A stretch of DNA of 64,000 nucleotides from Lachnospiraceae bacterium (GCA_022796795.1 JAAWJI010000013.1:16081-80080), one strand, 5' to 3'; counted from the stretch's first letter, positions 9,024 through 18,029 are shown. Notes: generated by a model from the sequence alone, not told the origin. Translations and numbers: made by a program.

Positions 9024-11027
9024 CTATCCCTCCATGGCCATGACCTGCATGCCCTCTTCAATGGCCATACCACCCGTGCGGATCACCTGGTCGCCCAGAT
9101 CCAGACCGGATACGATCTCTGTGATGGTATCCGAGGACAGGCCGATTTCCACAGGTTTTTTCACCACGATTCCATTTTCCACCACATAGCAGAAGCTTCC
9201 ATCCTGTCCTGTATTGACAGTCTCTGCAGGCACCACCAGCACATCCTTGGACTCTCTGCCCAGTACGGATACATTGGCCTCCAGACCCAGATAAACATTT
9301 TCATCCGGATTGTCAATTTTCACCTGCGCCTTTACCACAGGAGTCCCCTTCTCATTTTTCTCCGCCAGACGGCTCAGCTTCGTCACAGTACCTGTATACG
9401 TGTGGCCTGCCATGGTAATCGTGGCAGTCTGTCCCTCCGCCATTTTTTCCAGGTCAAAACGGGTAATGCTCATCTCCACCACCACGTCCTCGTTGCTGGC
9501 AATGGTAAACAAGGCGCTGCCCTGGGCCACAGGACCGCCCTCCACCACCGTTACGGAGGTCACTACGCCAGAGTACTCCGCCTGGATGCCGCCCCGGCTC
9601 TTCTCTACCTGCTCCTTGGAAATCCGGGTATTCAGGTTGTTCAGGCTCTCGTTGGTGGACAGCTGGGAACGAGCCGCTCCCGTCAGCTGGGCTGCCTCCG
9701 AGGAGGACTGGATGCCCTTTTCCTTGGCCAGATTCTCGCTGAACTCGCCCAGCTCCTTATTGGCGTCTTTCAGGCGGTTCTCATAGTCGGCAAGTTTTGT
9801 GCTGACCTCTCCCAGATATCCCTGCTCAATCTCCACAGCCTTCTGGGCTTCTATAATCTGGGCATTGATAGTATCCAGATTTTGTTGGGCCTTTGCCACC
9901 TTGTCTTGCGCAATATTTACTTTTTCTTGCGCCGCAGCCACTTTATCTTGCGCTTCATTTGTTTTTCCCTGTCCGTCACCTGCCGGTCCCTGCTGACTAG
10001 CGTCTCCTCCTTCCTGTCCATCATTTGCCGCTGTCTGTGTTCCCTCATCCGGGTTGTTTTCTTCGGCGCCCTCTGTCTGTCCTTCAGGCGCCCCCCCGTC
10101 CGGAGCTGCAGGCACAACTGGATCTACCTGACTTTGAGCCGCCGGCTGGGATGCCTTTGCCTGCTCCAGCTCATTTTTAGCTGCTTCCAGCTCCGCATTT
10201 GCCATAGTCAGTTCTTTATTTGCTGCTTCCAGCTCCGCTTCCACTGCTATTTTATCTTTCTGCAGCTGCGCCAACATCTCCTGCTTCGCCGCCAGGGTCT
10301 GCGCAGACTCCGCCTGCTTTCCGTTGAACTCGCTGACCCGGTTGGTCAGATGCTCCACAGACTCCTCCGTGTCGTCCACCTGCTGCTCCAGAATGCCAAT
10401 ATCATGGGTGGAACGGTTGTACTCCGAGATATTTTCATTATCCCGGGTAATAGCGTCCTGGTATCCGTATGTACCTGCATCCCCGGTAAGCTTGGCCTGC
10501 TGGTACAGATTCTCCAGCTCCTGAGCATCATAGGTCAGCAGCACATCCCCCCGCTCCACAATATCTCCTACCTGCAGCCCGCAGCTCTCCACCGTAGCGC
10601 CCACAGGCGAAAAATATGAGGTCTCAATCTGGGAGCGCACAGTGCCGCTTCCGGATATGGTCTGGGACACATCCCCCTTTTCCGCCTGCACCACAGATAC
10701 CACTGGCAGCTGCTCCGGCGCGAACATCTTTGGCAGAATCATCATGGCAAGAACCACAACCACCACGCCTCCGATGATAAATTTCTTTCTGCGCTTCTTT
10801 TTCTGCTCCTTTGTCAGCACTGGCTTTTCCTTCTTAGGCTTATTTCCTCCAAAGCCTTTCAGCCCAAAGCCCTTTTTCTCCTGATCTCCCAAATCTTCTT
10901 CCATTCCCGACTCCGGTTCTTTCTTCTTTTTACCAAAGGCAAAGAAAAATCCTCTTTTTCTCTCCAATCCCTGATCTCCAAATTCCATCTCGCTCTCCCA
11001 CTCCTTTGCAGGACTTTCCACCATCAT
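9024..11027 (-). CDS. Membrane fusion (HlyD/MacA-like) adaptor protein
   Basis: A 668-residue adaptor. A Lys/Glu-rich cytoplasmic N-terminus of about 80 residues leads to one TM helix (FIIGGVVVVVLAMMILPKMF). Then come a lipoyl/barrel half (GTVRSQIETSYFSPVGATVES), a very long coiled-coil hairpin, the second lipoyl half (EYSGVVTSVTVVEGGPVAQG) and beta-barrel and membrane-proximal domains. Between the coils lies a low-complexity Gly/Gln/Pro/Ala/Glu-rich insert of about 65 residues, unusual for the family. The length exceeds the usual 350-480. The start chosen is the ATG at 11025-11027, 8 bases after AGGAGG; an ATG at 11031-11033 is only 2 bases from it. The gene lies between the ABC ATPase and permease in one operon. 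Confidence 0.9.
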   Translation of the reverse strand: MMVESPAKEWESEMEFGDQGLERKRGFFFAFGKKKKEPESGMEEDLGDQEKKGFGLKGFGGNKPKKEKPVLTKEQKKKRRKKFIIGGVVVVVLAMMILPKMFAPEQLPVVSVVQAEKGDVSQTISGSGTVRSQIETSYFSPVGATVESCGLQVGDIVERGDVLLTYDAQELENLYQQAKLTGDAGTYGYQDAITRDNENISEYNRSTHDIGILEQQVDDTEESVEHLTNRVSEFNGKQAESAQTLAAKQEMLAQLQKDKIAVEAELEAANKELTMANAELEAAKNELEQAKASQPAAQSQVDPVVPAAPDGGAPEGQTEGAEENNPDEGTQTAANDGQEGGDASQQGPAGDGQGKTNEAQDKVAAAQEKVNIAQDKVAKAQQNLDTINAQIIEAQKAVEIEQGYLGEVSTKLADYENRLKDANKELGEFSENLAKEKGIQSSSEAAQLTGAARSQLSTNESLNNLNTRISKEQVEKSRGGIQAEYSGVVTSVTVVEGGPVAQGSALFTIASNEDVVVEMSITRFDLEKMAEGQTATITMAGHTYTGTVTKLSRLAEKNEKGTPVVKAQVKIDNPDENVYLGLEANVSVLGRESKDVLVVPAETVNTGQDGSFCYVVENGIVVKKPVEIGLSSDTITEIVSGLDLGDQVIRTGGMAIEEGMQVMAMEG

Positions 11028-11104
11028 GATCATAGCCTCCTTTTTTCTCTCCTCTCTGTGTCCATGCGGCTTCGCCGTTCCACTTCCTTTTGCAAAAGGG
11101 CTTC

Positions 11105-11800
11105 TTATACTTCCACATCATTCATGTAATCGGCTTCCACCCGGCCATCCCGAATCCGGATCACCCGTCTGGCCTGATCCGCAATATCGTTGTCATGGGT
11201 AATCAGGATAACGGTCCTGTCATCCTTATGCAGTTCCTTTAAGATCTGCAGGATCTCTTTGCTGGAGGCCGAATCCAGATTTCCGGTGGGCTCATCCGCC
11301 AGGATCAGCGGCGGCTTTGCCGCTATGGCTCTGGCTATGGCCACTCTCTGCTGCTGACCCCCCGACATCTCGTTGGGCCGATGATCCATGCGGTGAGAAA
11401 GTCCCACCTGGCGCAGGGACTGCTCTGCCAGGCGCTGACGCTCCCTTCTTCCCACTCCCCGGTAAATCAGGGGCAGCTCCACATTTTCCTGGGCGGTCAG
11501 ATTCCCGATCAGGTTAAAACCCTGAAATATAAATCCAATCTCCACATTTCGAATGTCCGATTGCTCATCATCCGTCAGATCGGATACATTCTTTCCGTTT
11601 AAAAAATAAGTACCGGAGGTGGGCACATCCAGACACCCCAGCATATTCATCAGCGTGGACTTTCCAGAACCGGATTGCCCGATTATGGCCACAAATTCTC
11701 CCCGGTCTATGCGCAGACTCACATGATCCAGGGCTCGCACCTCATTCTCGCCCGGATTATAAACCTTACAGATGTCACTTACCTCAATCAGCGCGTTCAT
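11105..11800 (-). CDS. MacB/LolD-type ABC transporter ATP-binding protein
   Basis: A 231-residue ABC ATPase. Walker A is GQSGSGKST (about 41-49), the signature is EMSGGQQQRVAIARA, Walker B is LILADEPTGNLD, and the switch His is in LITHD. These are hallmarks of the LolCDE/MacB export class. It heads the ATPase-adaptor-permease operon. The ATG at 11798-11800 follows GGGAGGAAT. A minus-strand promoter lies in the AT-rich stretch 11805-11880. The downstream two-component system probably controls it (inference from proximity and shared TTAAGATTTTC/GTAAGATTTC sequences). Confidence 0.95.
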   Translation of the reverse strand: MNALIEVSDICKVYNPGENEVRALDHVSLRIDRGEFVAIIGQSGSGKSTLMNMLGCLDVPTSGTYFLNGKNVSDLTDDEQSDIRNVEIGFIFQGFNLIGNLTAQENVELPLIYRGVGRRERQRLAEQSLRQVGLSHRMDHRPNEMSGGQQQRVAIARAIAAKPPLILADEPTGNLDSASSKEILQILKELHKDDRTVILITHDNDIADQARRVIRIRDGRVEADYMNDVEV

Positions 11801-11993
11801 AGATTCCTCCCATTTGTATTACTTGTTTAATACAATAACACATTTTAAGAATTACGCAAGACACTTTCGAAAATCTTAAGTATTTTTTCCACCTTTTTTC
11901 CATATCCAATAATAGAACGATTCTCACCCCCGCTTTTCTTCAAGTTTATACACCTTCCAGTCAGTAGAATGTCAAGTTTTTCGGAGGAATTTT
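11801..11993. promoter_or_regulatory. Divergent control region: ABC exporter (-) and amidotransferase (+)
   Basis: AT-rich, 193 bases. On the minus strand a plausible promoter is TTGCGT, 16 bases, then TATTGT. Upstream of it lies TTAAGATTTTCGAAAG, which resembles the GTAAGATTTC elements before the response-regulator gene. On the plus strand TCGGAGGAATTTT precedes the ATG at 11994. Exact start sites are uncertain. Confidence 0.4.
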
Positions 11994-12743
11994 ATGAATA
12001 TCTTTATTGCCGGTTACGAAAACCGCACGCAGAATTACAGAAATGCCTTGGAAAGCCCGGGAATTGATACCGCCTGTCTGCCTCCGCTGTCTGCCTTTGC
12101 GCCGCAGTCGGAATCCTCCCCTGCACAAAGGCCCCCCATATTGCAGCTCAAAACAGCAGACTCCTCCCCTGTCTGCTTTCCCTCCCCAGAAATGCTGGCC
12201 TTATATTTTGACGGCCTTCTGCTGCCTGGAGGCGGCGATATCCACCCCGGTCTTTTCGGCCAGACAAATCAGGGCTCCACTCACATAGATCTGCCCCTGG
12301 ATCAGTTTCAGCTGTCTGTGTTTTATGCCTTCTGTCAGGCAAAAAAACCCATCCTTGGCATCTGCAAGGGCATGCAGCTCATTAACGTTGCCCTGGGGGG
12401 AACTCTTCTCCAGGATCTGCCCAAAACGCTGCGCAGAACCCACGCCTGGGAGGAAAAAGACCAAACCCATACCACCCGGATTCTCCCTGGAACCTTTCTC
12501 CATTCCCTCTATCCGGATCAGCTTGTCACCAACAGCGCTCATCACCAGGCCGTAGACCGGCTGGGCTCCTGCCTGCTGCCTGCCCAGTACAGTCAGGATC
12601 AGGTGCTGGAGGGATTGTTTCACACAACTCTCCCAATCATAGCCGTCCAATGGCATCCGGAGCGCATGCAAAAGGACCAGACCACCGGCGACGGTTCCCT
12701 GGTCCTTCGCTATTTTCTTTCTCAGTGCAAGCATCCTCTCTGA
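11994..12743 (+). CDS. Gamma-glutamyl-gamma-aminobutyrate hydrolase (PuuD)-like class I glutamine amidotransferase
   Basis: A 249-residue protein of the peptidase C26 family. LLLPGGGDIHPGLFG forms the oxyanion region and GICKGMQ contains the catalytic Cys. QWHPER supplies the catalytic His and Glu. The family hydrolyses gamma-glutamyl amides such as gamma-glutamyl-GABA, or acts on similar isopeptides in polyamine and putrescine breakdown (family knowledge). The natural substrate here is unknown. It is transcribed on the plus strand, divergent from the exporter and convergent with the histidine kinase gene, with a GGAGG ribosome site. No polyamine genes adjoin it, so the puu pathway assignment is not supported by context. 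Confidence 0.88.
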   Translation: MNIFIAGYENRTQNYRNALESPGIDTACLPPLSAFAPQSESSPAQRPPILQLKTADSSPVCFPSPEMLALYFDGLLLPGGGDIHPGLFGQTNQGSTHIDLPLDQFQLSVFYAFCQAKKPILGICKGMQLINVALGGTLLQDLPKTLRRTHAWEEKDQTHTTRILPGTFLHSLYPDQLVTNSAHHQAVDRLGSCLLPAQYSQDQVLEGLFHTTLPIIAVQWHPERMQKDQTTGDGSLVLRYFLSQCKHPL

Positions 12744-12787
12744 TATGGCAACGCCCGTGTACTCACCGGTTTATGGTTGGCTGCTTT

Positions 12788-15166
12788 CTATTCCGGCTCT
12801 GTCTCCAGTGGTTTATCTTCCTGAAAGCCGCCCCGGTATATGGGGAAGGAAACCTCTGCCGTAAAGAGATCCGCATTGATTCGGATCACAAAGCTGCCCT
12901 GGCAGGCCTCGGTAAAGCTTCTGGCAATGGAAAGTCCCAGTCCGCTGCCTCCGTCTGTACGGCTCTCATCTCCGCGCACAAAGCGCTCGGTGAAATCTAC
13001 GCTGCCGTCCAGCTCCACTCGGGACACATTCTGGATTCTGGCTCTGGCCGTCTCTCCCTCCTGGCGGAGCGTAATATGAATCCGGGAGCCAGGCAGGGAA
13101 TATTTCAGAGCATTTAGAATCAGGTTCTGGAAAACCCGGTACAGCCGCCGCCCGTCTGCGGAAATCAATACCTCGCCCGCCGGCAGGTCCGTCTTTACCG
13201 TCATACCGCTTCCCTGAATCTGCTCGTCCATGTCCGCCAGAGTCTGGCAGATGAGCCGCTGCAGATCCAGCTGCTCCATAAATACCGGCAGCTGGCCGGA
13301 GCTGGCCTTGCTGACCTCAAACACATCCTGAACCATGGCTTTCAGACGCTCTGATTTCTGCCCCAGGATCTCAATATAATCTTTCACATGCTCCGGCAGA
13401 TTCTCTTCCTCCTTTAAGAGCTCTACATAGCTGATAATGGAGGTGAGAGGCGTCTTAATATCATGGGATACGTTGGAGATCAGCTCCACCTTCATGCGCT
13501 CGCTCTTCATCTGCTCATCCATGGCCTGGTACAGGCCCCGCTGAATATCATTGAGCTGCTCTGCCATCTGGTAAAGGTCGTGCTCCTTGGGAATTTTGAG
13601 TCCTTCCGTAAGATTTCCCCCCCGCACCGCCTCAATCTGGCTTCCCAGGGCTCCAATATCTTCTGCATTGTGCTTATTATATATGAAAGAGCGCGCCAGC
13701 AAAAATACATCCAGGGTCAGCAGCACCATGGCCAGACCTACGAAAAATCCTGCCTGGACATCCATATCCCAGACAAACATTGCCAGCCACAAGCCCACGA
13801 GCAAAAACAGTATTCCCACAATTCCCACAGCCAGCGCCACAAACAGCCGTTTTACCATGCGCTTCTGTACAGGCAGACGCAATTCCTGGCAGAGCAGAAG
13901 CTTCCCAAGATCCCTCAGAAGACTTCTCTGCCTGCGCCTGTTTTGCCACAGATCATTGATCAACAGGTAGAGAAGGAGCGCGTCGGCCAAAGCCAGCAGG
14001 CGCATGCCTCCCGTCTCCCCATACCAGATCACCCGCATCTGACGAGGGGGATAAAAAACGAGAATTGCCAGCAGGATCTTCAGCTCAAGCCAGCACTTTC
14101 CTGTGATCTTGGCCACCCGCTGATCCGCCGTTTTTTTTTGCTTTCTGAAAATCACACTGAGAATTACCAGCGCCACTCCCAGAAAGAGGCGGGCCATAGT
14201 TTTCTGAAACTCCTCTCTCCTCCAGGTCTGATTCCGCGCCATCCAGTACAGGCTGTTTCCATACTGACTGCTGCCAGTATCCCCGTAGTTTCCCTGTACA
14301 TACAGCCGGGGCTGGCTGGCCACTGCCATGACAATCCGTGCTTTTTCGGCGGCCTCATCCAGGTAAAAATTCTGATAGCCAGGGACAAACCACTGCTCTC
14401 CCATCCCCTCATAGTAGGGATTTCCATAGATCTCCAGATCCTGTCCATCCTTGTAAATCTGGACTCGCTCCCCGTCAAAATAGAGCAGGAAATTATACCC
14501 CTCCGGCAGCTGCCTGCCCTCCCAGCTAAGAAGAAGTCCCTCTGCATTGGTGTAGAGAAGCTCGCCGTCGTAGCTGACCTGATACAGCAGATTTTTATCC
14601 CGTCCCATGATTTCCATATACCGATCCTGCAGCTCTTCCCGGGTAGGCGCCTTTGGGTCTTCTCCCGCTTCCTCCTCCGAAATTCCCAGATCCCACTCCT
14701 GGGCCATCAAAGGCTCCTCCGTCGTATAGGCGACAGAAGTATCCCCAGCGCCCCAGAACCAGTCAAACCACATATCCTGGTCATACCACTCATCCCAGTC
14801 ATGAAACCAGGCCCAGTCGTCTGATTCGCACCCTTCCTGTGCTTGTGCCTCTGTAGGCACCTCTATATCCTGGTAATACCCGTCCCCATAATAATAGTAG
14901 TTCTCCGTCCCATAGTAATCCAGCTGTCCCCCGGACGCCACCACCAACAGCTTCTCCAGCTGATCGCTGATATACCAGCGAAACTTTCCGGTATTCTGAT
15001 AGTCAGCCTCCAGTTTTTCCTCCACTGCGCTCAGGCCCTCTCCGTTAAAAACCTGGCCCACCACCTGCCAGCCACCAGACATCAGCCCGAAAAAAAGCAG
15101 ATAAAGACCCAGCAGAAAAGCGGCAAGACTACCTGCCTGTTTCCATTTTTTCCATTTTGTATCCAA
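12788..15166 (-). CDS. Membrane sensor histidine kinase with acidic Trp-rich extracytoplasmic region
   Basis: A 792-residue kinase. TM1 lies near 12-32, followed by an extracytoplasmic domain to about 310. Several TM helices follow (about 325-480), then a HAMP-like linker, HisKA with NVSHDIKTPLTSI (His near 565) and a HATPase domain ending DGGSGLGLSIARS. Residues about 115-140 form an extraordinary Asp/Glu/Trp/Phe-rich patch (DDWAWFHDWDEWYDQ, MWFDWFW). Short acidic sensor loops occur in kinases that detect cationic peptides (family knowledge), which suggests envelope or antimicrobial-peptide sensing (inference). It starts at TTG 15164-15166, overlapping the response-regulator gene by 38 bases; no in-frame ATG with a ribosome site is nearby. 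Confidence 0.92.
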   Translation of the reverse strand: MDTKWKKWKQAGSLAAFLLGLYLLFFGLMSGGWQVVGQVFNGEGLSAVEEKLEADYQNTGKFRWYISDQLEKLLVVASGGQLDYYGTENYYYYGDGYYQDIEVPTEAQAQEGCESDDWAWFHDWDEWYDQDMWFDWFWGAGDTSVAYTTEEPLMAQEWDLGISEEEAGEDPKAPTREELQDRYMEIMGRDKNLLYQVSYDGELLYTNAEGLLLSWEGRQLPEGYNFLLYFDGERVQIYKDGQDLEIYGNPYYEGMGEQWFVPGYQNFYLDEAAEKARIVMAVASQPRLYVQGNYGDTGSSQYGNSLYWMARNQTWRREEFQKTMARLFLGVALVILSVIFRKQKKTADQRVAKITGKCWLELKILLAILVFYPPRQMRVIWYGETGGMRLLALADALLLYLLINDLWQNRRRQRSLLRDLGKLLLCQELRLPVQKRMVKRLFVALAVGIVGILFLLVGLWLAMFVWDMDVQAGFFVGLAMVLLTLDVFLLARSFIYNKHNAEDIGALGSQIEAVRGGNLTEGLKIPKEHDLYQMAEQLNDIQRGLYQAMDEQMKSERMKVELISNVSHDIKTPLTSIISYVELLKEEENLPEHVKDYIEILGQKSERLKAMVQDVFEVSKASSGQLPVFMEQLDLQRLICQTLADMDEQIQGSGMTVKTDLPAGEVLISADGRRLYRVFQNLILNALKYSLPGSRIHITLRQEGETARARIQNVSRVELDGSVDFTERFVRGDESRTDGGSGLGLSIARSFTEACQGSFVIRINADLFTAEVSFPIYRGGFQEDKPLETEPE

Positions 15167-15839
15167 TTCCCCACACCACCTTTATATATTCTGGCTCTTT
15201 TGGATTCAGCTCGATTTTTTCTCGGATCCGCCGGATATGAACCATCACCGTATTTTCCGGGGCGAAGCTCACTTCCTCCCAGACCCGCTGGTAGATCTCC
15301 TCCGCCGGAAATACCCTTCCCCGGTTGCGCATGAGAAGCTCCACAATCTTGGTCTCTGTGGCTGTAAGCCGCACGGGTTCTCCGTCCGCGTAGAGGGTGC
15401 GCTCCTGAAGACGGTAACAGAGCCGTCCATTACAGATCTCATCCTCCCGCCCAGACGCATAGATGTCGCCAAGACTGGTATACCGGCGCAGCTGGCTTTT
15501 CACCCGGGCCGCCAGCTCCCTGGGATTGTAAGGCTTGGTCACGTAGTCGTCCGCCCCCATGGAGAGCCCCAGCACCTTATCCGTCTCCTCGCTTTTGGCG
15601 CTGAGCACAATAATAGGCAGGTTCTGACGCTCCCGGATTTTTAAAATGGCCGACAACCCGTCAAGCTTTGGCATCATCACATCCATGATTAAAAGCTGCA
15701 CCGGCCTCTCCGCCGCAATCTCCAGAGCCTGCATCCCGTCATAGGCCCGCTCTACCTCATATCCCTCCTGCTCCAGCAGAATGGCAATGGCCTTTACGAT
15801 CTCCCGATCGTCATCTACCACTAAGATCCGTTCCTTCAT
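15129..15839 (-). CDS. OmpR/PhoB-family response regulator
   Basis: A 236-residue regulator. The receiver domain (1-120) has the acidic pair VDDD, the phosphoacceptor Asp in LLIMDVMMPKLDG and the conserved Lys in YVTKPYNPREL. The C-terminal winged helix (about 135-230) includes LTATETKIVELLMRN and VMVHIRRIREKIE. It overlaps the kinase gene, so the two form a translationally coupled pair. ATG 15837-15839 follows GGGAGGAAG. Three TCTTACA-type repeats upstream suggest autoregulation. Confidence 0.96.
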   Translation of the reverse strand: MKERILVVDDDREIVKAIAILLEQEGYEVERAYDGMQALEIAAERPVQLLIMDVMMPKLDGLSAILKIRERQNLPIIVLSAKSEETDKVLGLSMGADDYVTKPYNPRELAARVKSQLRRYTSLGDIYASGREDEICNGRLCYRLQERTLYADGEPVRLTATETKIVELLMRNRGRVFPAEEIYQRVWEEVSFAPENTVMVHIRRIREKIELNPKEPEYIKVVWGIGYKMEKMETGR

Positions 15840-15867
15840 CTTGCTTCCTCCCTTTGCCTGTCTCTAT

Positions 15868-15920
15868 CCTATAAAAGAAATCTTACAAAAAGTCTGTGCA
15901 AATTCTTACAACAATCTTAC
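15868..15920 (-). promoter_or_regulatory. Candidate operator: three TGTAAGA-like repeats before the response-regulator gene
   Basis: TCTTACA occurs at 15881-15887 and 15904-15910, and TCTTAC at 15915-15920, all in one orientation (TGTAAGA on the coding strand). Offsets are 23 and 11 bases, close to two helical turns and one. A TATAGG -10 candidate lies at 15868-15873. Direct repeats on one face upstream of a -10 box are typical of OmpR/PhoB-family sites. Confidence 0.45.
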
Positions 15921-15929
15921 GCTTTATAA

Positions 15930-15976
15930 ACAAAACCGGAACGCAATCCCCCTGAAAACAGATTGCACTCCGGCCC
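15930..15976 (-). terminator. Intrinsic terminator of the CorC-type gene
   Basis: On the minus strand CCGGAGTGCAATC pairs with GATTGCGTTCCGG around a short loop and is followed by TTTTGTTT. It isolates the response-regulator operon from the upstream gene. Confidence 0.75.
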
Positions 15977-16044
15977 TTATTATTTCTAATATCTATTCTG
16001 CATATGCCAGTCCCCCCACATTGCTCTGCAGGAAATGACCCGGC

Positions 16045-17322
16045 TTACTCCTCTTCTTCCTCCTCCGGTTCCTCGGGAAGGTAAACATGCACCTTATCAA
16101 TGCGGTTTTTGTCAATCTCATCCACCACCAGACGGATCCCGGAATCCGTCACCACGGATTCTCCTGCCTGGGGCAGCCTGTCCAAAAGCTCGATGACTAT
16201 ACCGCCAATGGAATCATAGTCATCCGAATGAAGATCCAAGCCGATCCAGTCGCTCAGGTCATCCAGCTTGGTGGATCCCTCCACAATATATTCCCGGTCG
16301 CTGATCTCCCGAATCAGATTTTCCTCTTCCTCATCGTATTCATCCCGAATTTCCCCTACGATTTCCTCCAAAAGATCCTCCAGGGTAATCAGGCCTGCCG
16401 TGGCCCCATACTCATCCAGTACAATAGCCAGGGTAATGGAATTTTCCCGCATTTCCAGCATCAGCTCTGAGGTTTTCTTGTGCTCATGGGTAAAATAGGC
16501 GTCCCGCAGAATGTGCTCCACCCGGAAATGTTCTTTGTCCTCATAGAGCAACAGATCCTTCACATTAATCATACCCACCACGTTATCCGTGTTGTCCTCA
16601 TACACGGGAAGACGGGTAAACATGCACTCCCGGTACACGTCAATGGTATCCCAATAGCTGGAGTTAAGCTCCAGAAACACCATATCCACCCGGGGCACCA
16701 TAACATCTTTTGCCAGATGATCGTCCAGGTCAAATACATTGTTGATCATCTTGCGCTCTTCGCTCTCAATCTCGCCATCCTCATGGCTCTCGTCCACAAT
16801 ACTGCGGATTTCCGTCTCTGTAAAGGTATCCGACCGTTTCTCCGAATCTATCCCCAGCATCCGCATAAGCCCCCGGGAAATCACGTCAATGATCCGGCCC
16901 ACCGGGGTGATAATCTTTACCCAGATGTAAATCGGACCAGCGTACAGCAGGGCAAGCTTCTCCGCAGAGATAGCCGCACAATTCTTGGGCGTTACCTCTC
17001 CAAAAATCAAAACCAGCACCGTAAGTATCCCGGTAGCAATCCCGGCTCCCGCACTCCCGAAAAATGCCGTGGCAAGAACTGTTCCCAGCGCAGTCATGCC
17101 TATGTTTACCAAATTGTTTCCTATAAGGATTGCGCTCAGCATCCGGGAGGGCTCGTCAATGAGGGAAAATACCTTTGCAGCTCTCTTGTTCCCCTCCTCC
17201 ATCATAGTCCGAATCCGAATCTTATTCACGGTGGTCAGCGCAGTCTCCGCAGAGGAAAAAAATGCGGACAATGCCAATAATACAACCAAACTTCCCAGTT
17301 GTATGGCGTCACTTGAATCCAA
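16045..17322 (-). CDS. HlyC/CorC-family (CNNM-type) transporter or magnesium-efflux protein
   Basis: A 425-residue membrane protein. The N-terminal DUF21/CNNM domain (1 to about 190) has four hydrophobic segments and SAFFSSAETALTTVN. A CBS pair (about 200-325) contains MVPRVDMVFLE and ITLEDLLEEIVGEIRDEYDEEEE. A CorC/HlyC C-terminal domain (about 340-415) follows, and a poly-Glu tail ends the protein. Family members are linked to Mg2+/Co2+ export. It starts at TTG 17320-17322, 9 bases after AGGAG. It is monocistronic, with its own promoter (17389-17417) and terminator. Confidence 0.93.
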   Translation of the reverse strand: MDSSDAIQLGSLVVLLALSAFFSSAETALTTVNKIRIRTMMEEGNKRAAKVFSLIDEPSRMLSAILIGNNLVNIGMTALGTVLATAFFGSAGAGIATGILTVLVLIFGEVTPKNCAAISAEKLALLYAGPIYIWVKIITPVGRIIDVISRGLMRMLGIDSEKRSDTFTETEIRSIVDESHEDGEIESEERKMINNVFDLDDHLAKDVMVPRVDMVFLELNSSYWDTIDVYRECMFTRLPVYEDNTDNVVGMINVKDLLLYEDKEHFRVEHILRDAYFTHEHKKTSELMLEMRENSITLAIVLDEYGATAGLITLEDLLEEIVGEIRDEYDEEEENLIREISDREYIVEGSTKLDDLSDWIGLDLHSDDYDSIGGIVIELLDRLPQAGESVVTDSGIRLVVDEIDKNRIDKVHVYLPEEPEEEEEE

Positions 17323-17388
17323 AAAAGTTCACTCCTTTGTCTGGAAGTATGGTTTCATCCATACTTGGTTAATAGATATACATATAGA

Positions 17389-17417
17389 AATATACCGTAT
17401 TTACCAGGGAAATGCAA
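17389..17417 (-). promoter_or_regulatory. Sigma-A promoter of the CorC-type gene
   Basis: TTGCAT (17412-17417 on minus) and TATATT (17389-17394) with a 17-base spacer. Confidence 0.65.
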
Positions 17418-17523
17418 GAAAAATATACGAGAAGGGGGCCTGAACTTGTTGGCATACCGGAAAAAGCCGCCGCATATATTGGGATAGGTTTGAAAAGTAA
17501 GATTTGCCCTGAAAGGAGAACGT

Positions 17524-17898
17524 ATGGACAAGGGAAAGAATATCTCCAATCTGATACTTCGCATGATTAAGGCGCTGCTCACTGCCTATGTACTCACTGG
17601 CGGCCTGCTTTTGCTGCTGGCTTTGCTGCTCTATCGTTTTCAGCTGTCCCGTTCCGGGGTAAACGTGGGCATCATCGCCATCTACATTCTCTCCTGCTTC
17701 CTGGGAGGATTTCTGGAAGGAAAAATGATGGGAACCCGGAAATTTATCTGGGGCGCAGCAGCAGGATTTCTTTATTTCATCCTGCTAACTCTCATTTCTT
17801 TTGCCGTAAACCGCGGTTTTGACGGAACCTCCTCCAACTTTGTGACCACGCTGATTCTGTGCATAGCCGGAGGCACTCTGGGCGGAATGCTTTCCTGA
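17524..17898 (+). CDS. TIGR04086-type small membrane protein
   Basis: A 124-residue protein with four hydrophobic helices (LTAYVLTGGLLLLLALLLY, VGIIAIYILSCFLGGFLEG, FIWGAAAGFLYFILLTLIS and ILCIAGGTLGGML). Length, order of helices and the GGFLEGKMMG loop fit the TIGR04086 family of Clostridia, whose function is unknown. In related genomes it often neighbours the preprotein translocase subunit YajC (recollection), but not here. An AGGAGA box precedes the ATG. It is transcribed divergently from the CorC-type gene. Confidence 0.85.
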   Translation: MDKGKNISNLILRMIKALLTAYVLTGGLLLLLALLLYRFQLSRSGVNVGIIAIYILSCFLGGFLEGKMMGTRKFIWGAAAGFLYFILLTLISFAVNRGFDGTSSNFVTTLILCIAGGTLGGMLS

Positions 17899-17965
17899 CC
17901 CAGGTATGGTTTTCTCCTAAGGAGCACAAAACCGGAAAAAGCATCCCCACAGCAGAAAAAATAAG

Positions 17966-18028
17966 ATTGGGCGAAAAAGCGTCCGGAAAAGACGGCAGTC
18001 TGCCGTCCTTCCCGGACGCTTTTCCTTT
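17966..18028. terminator. Bidirectional terminator between convergent genes
   Basis: AAAAGCGTCCGG and CCGGACGCTTTT form a 12-bp outer stem. The inner pairing GACGGCAG/CTGCCGTC extends it. T-rich flanks occur on both sides, serving the plus-strand membrane protein and the minus-strand DUF1540 gene. Confidence 0.8.
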
Positions 18029-18029
18029 T

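Noticed and set aside
9402..10619. Long open frame (405 codons) on the plus strand opposite the adaptor gene
   Set aside because: Leu/Arg/Cys/His-rich antisense translation of coiled-coil sequence, no ribosome site; an effect of codon bias.
13463..14824. Long open frame (453 codons) opposite the sensor kinase
   Set aside because: Composition typical of antisense frames (His/Gln/Leu/Pro-rich), no domain and no ribosome site.
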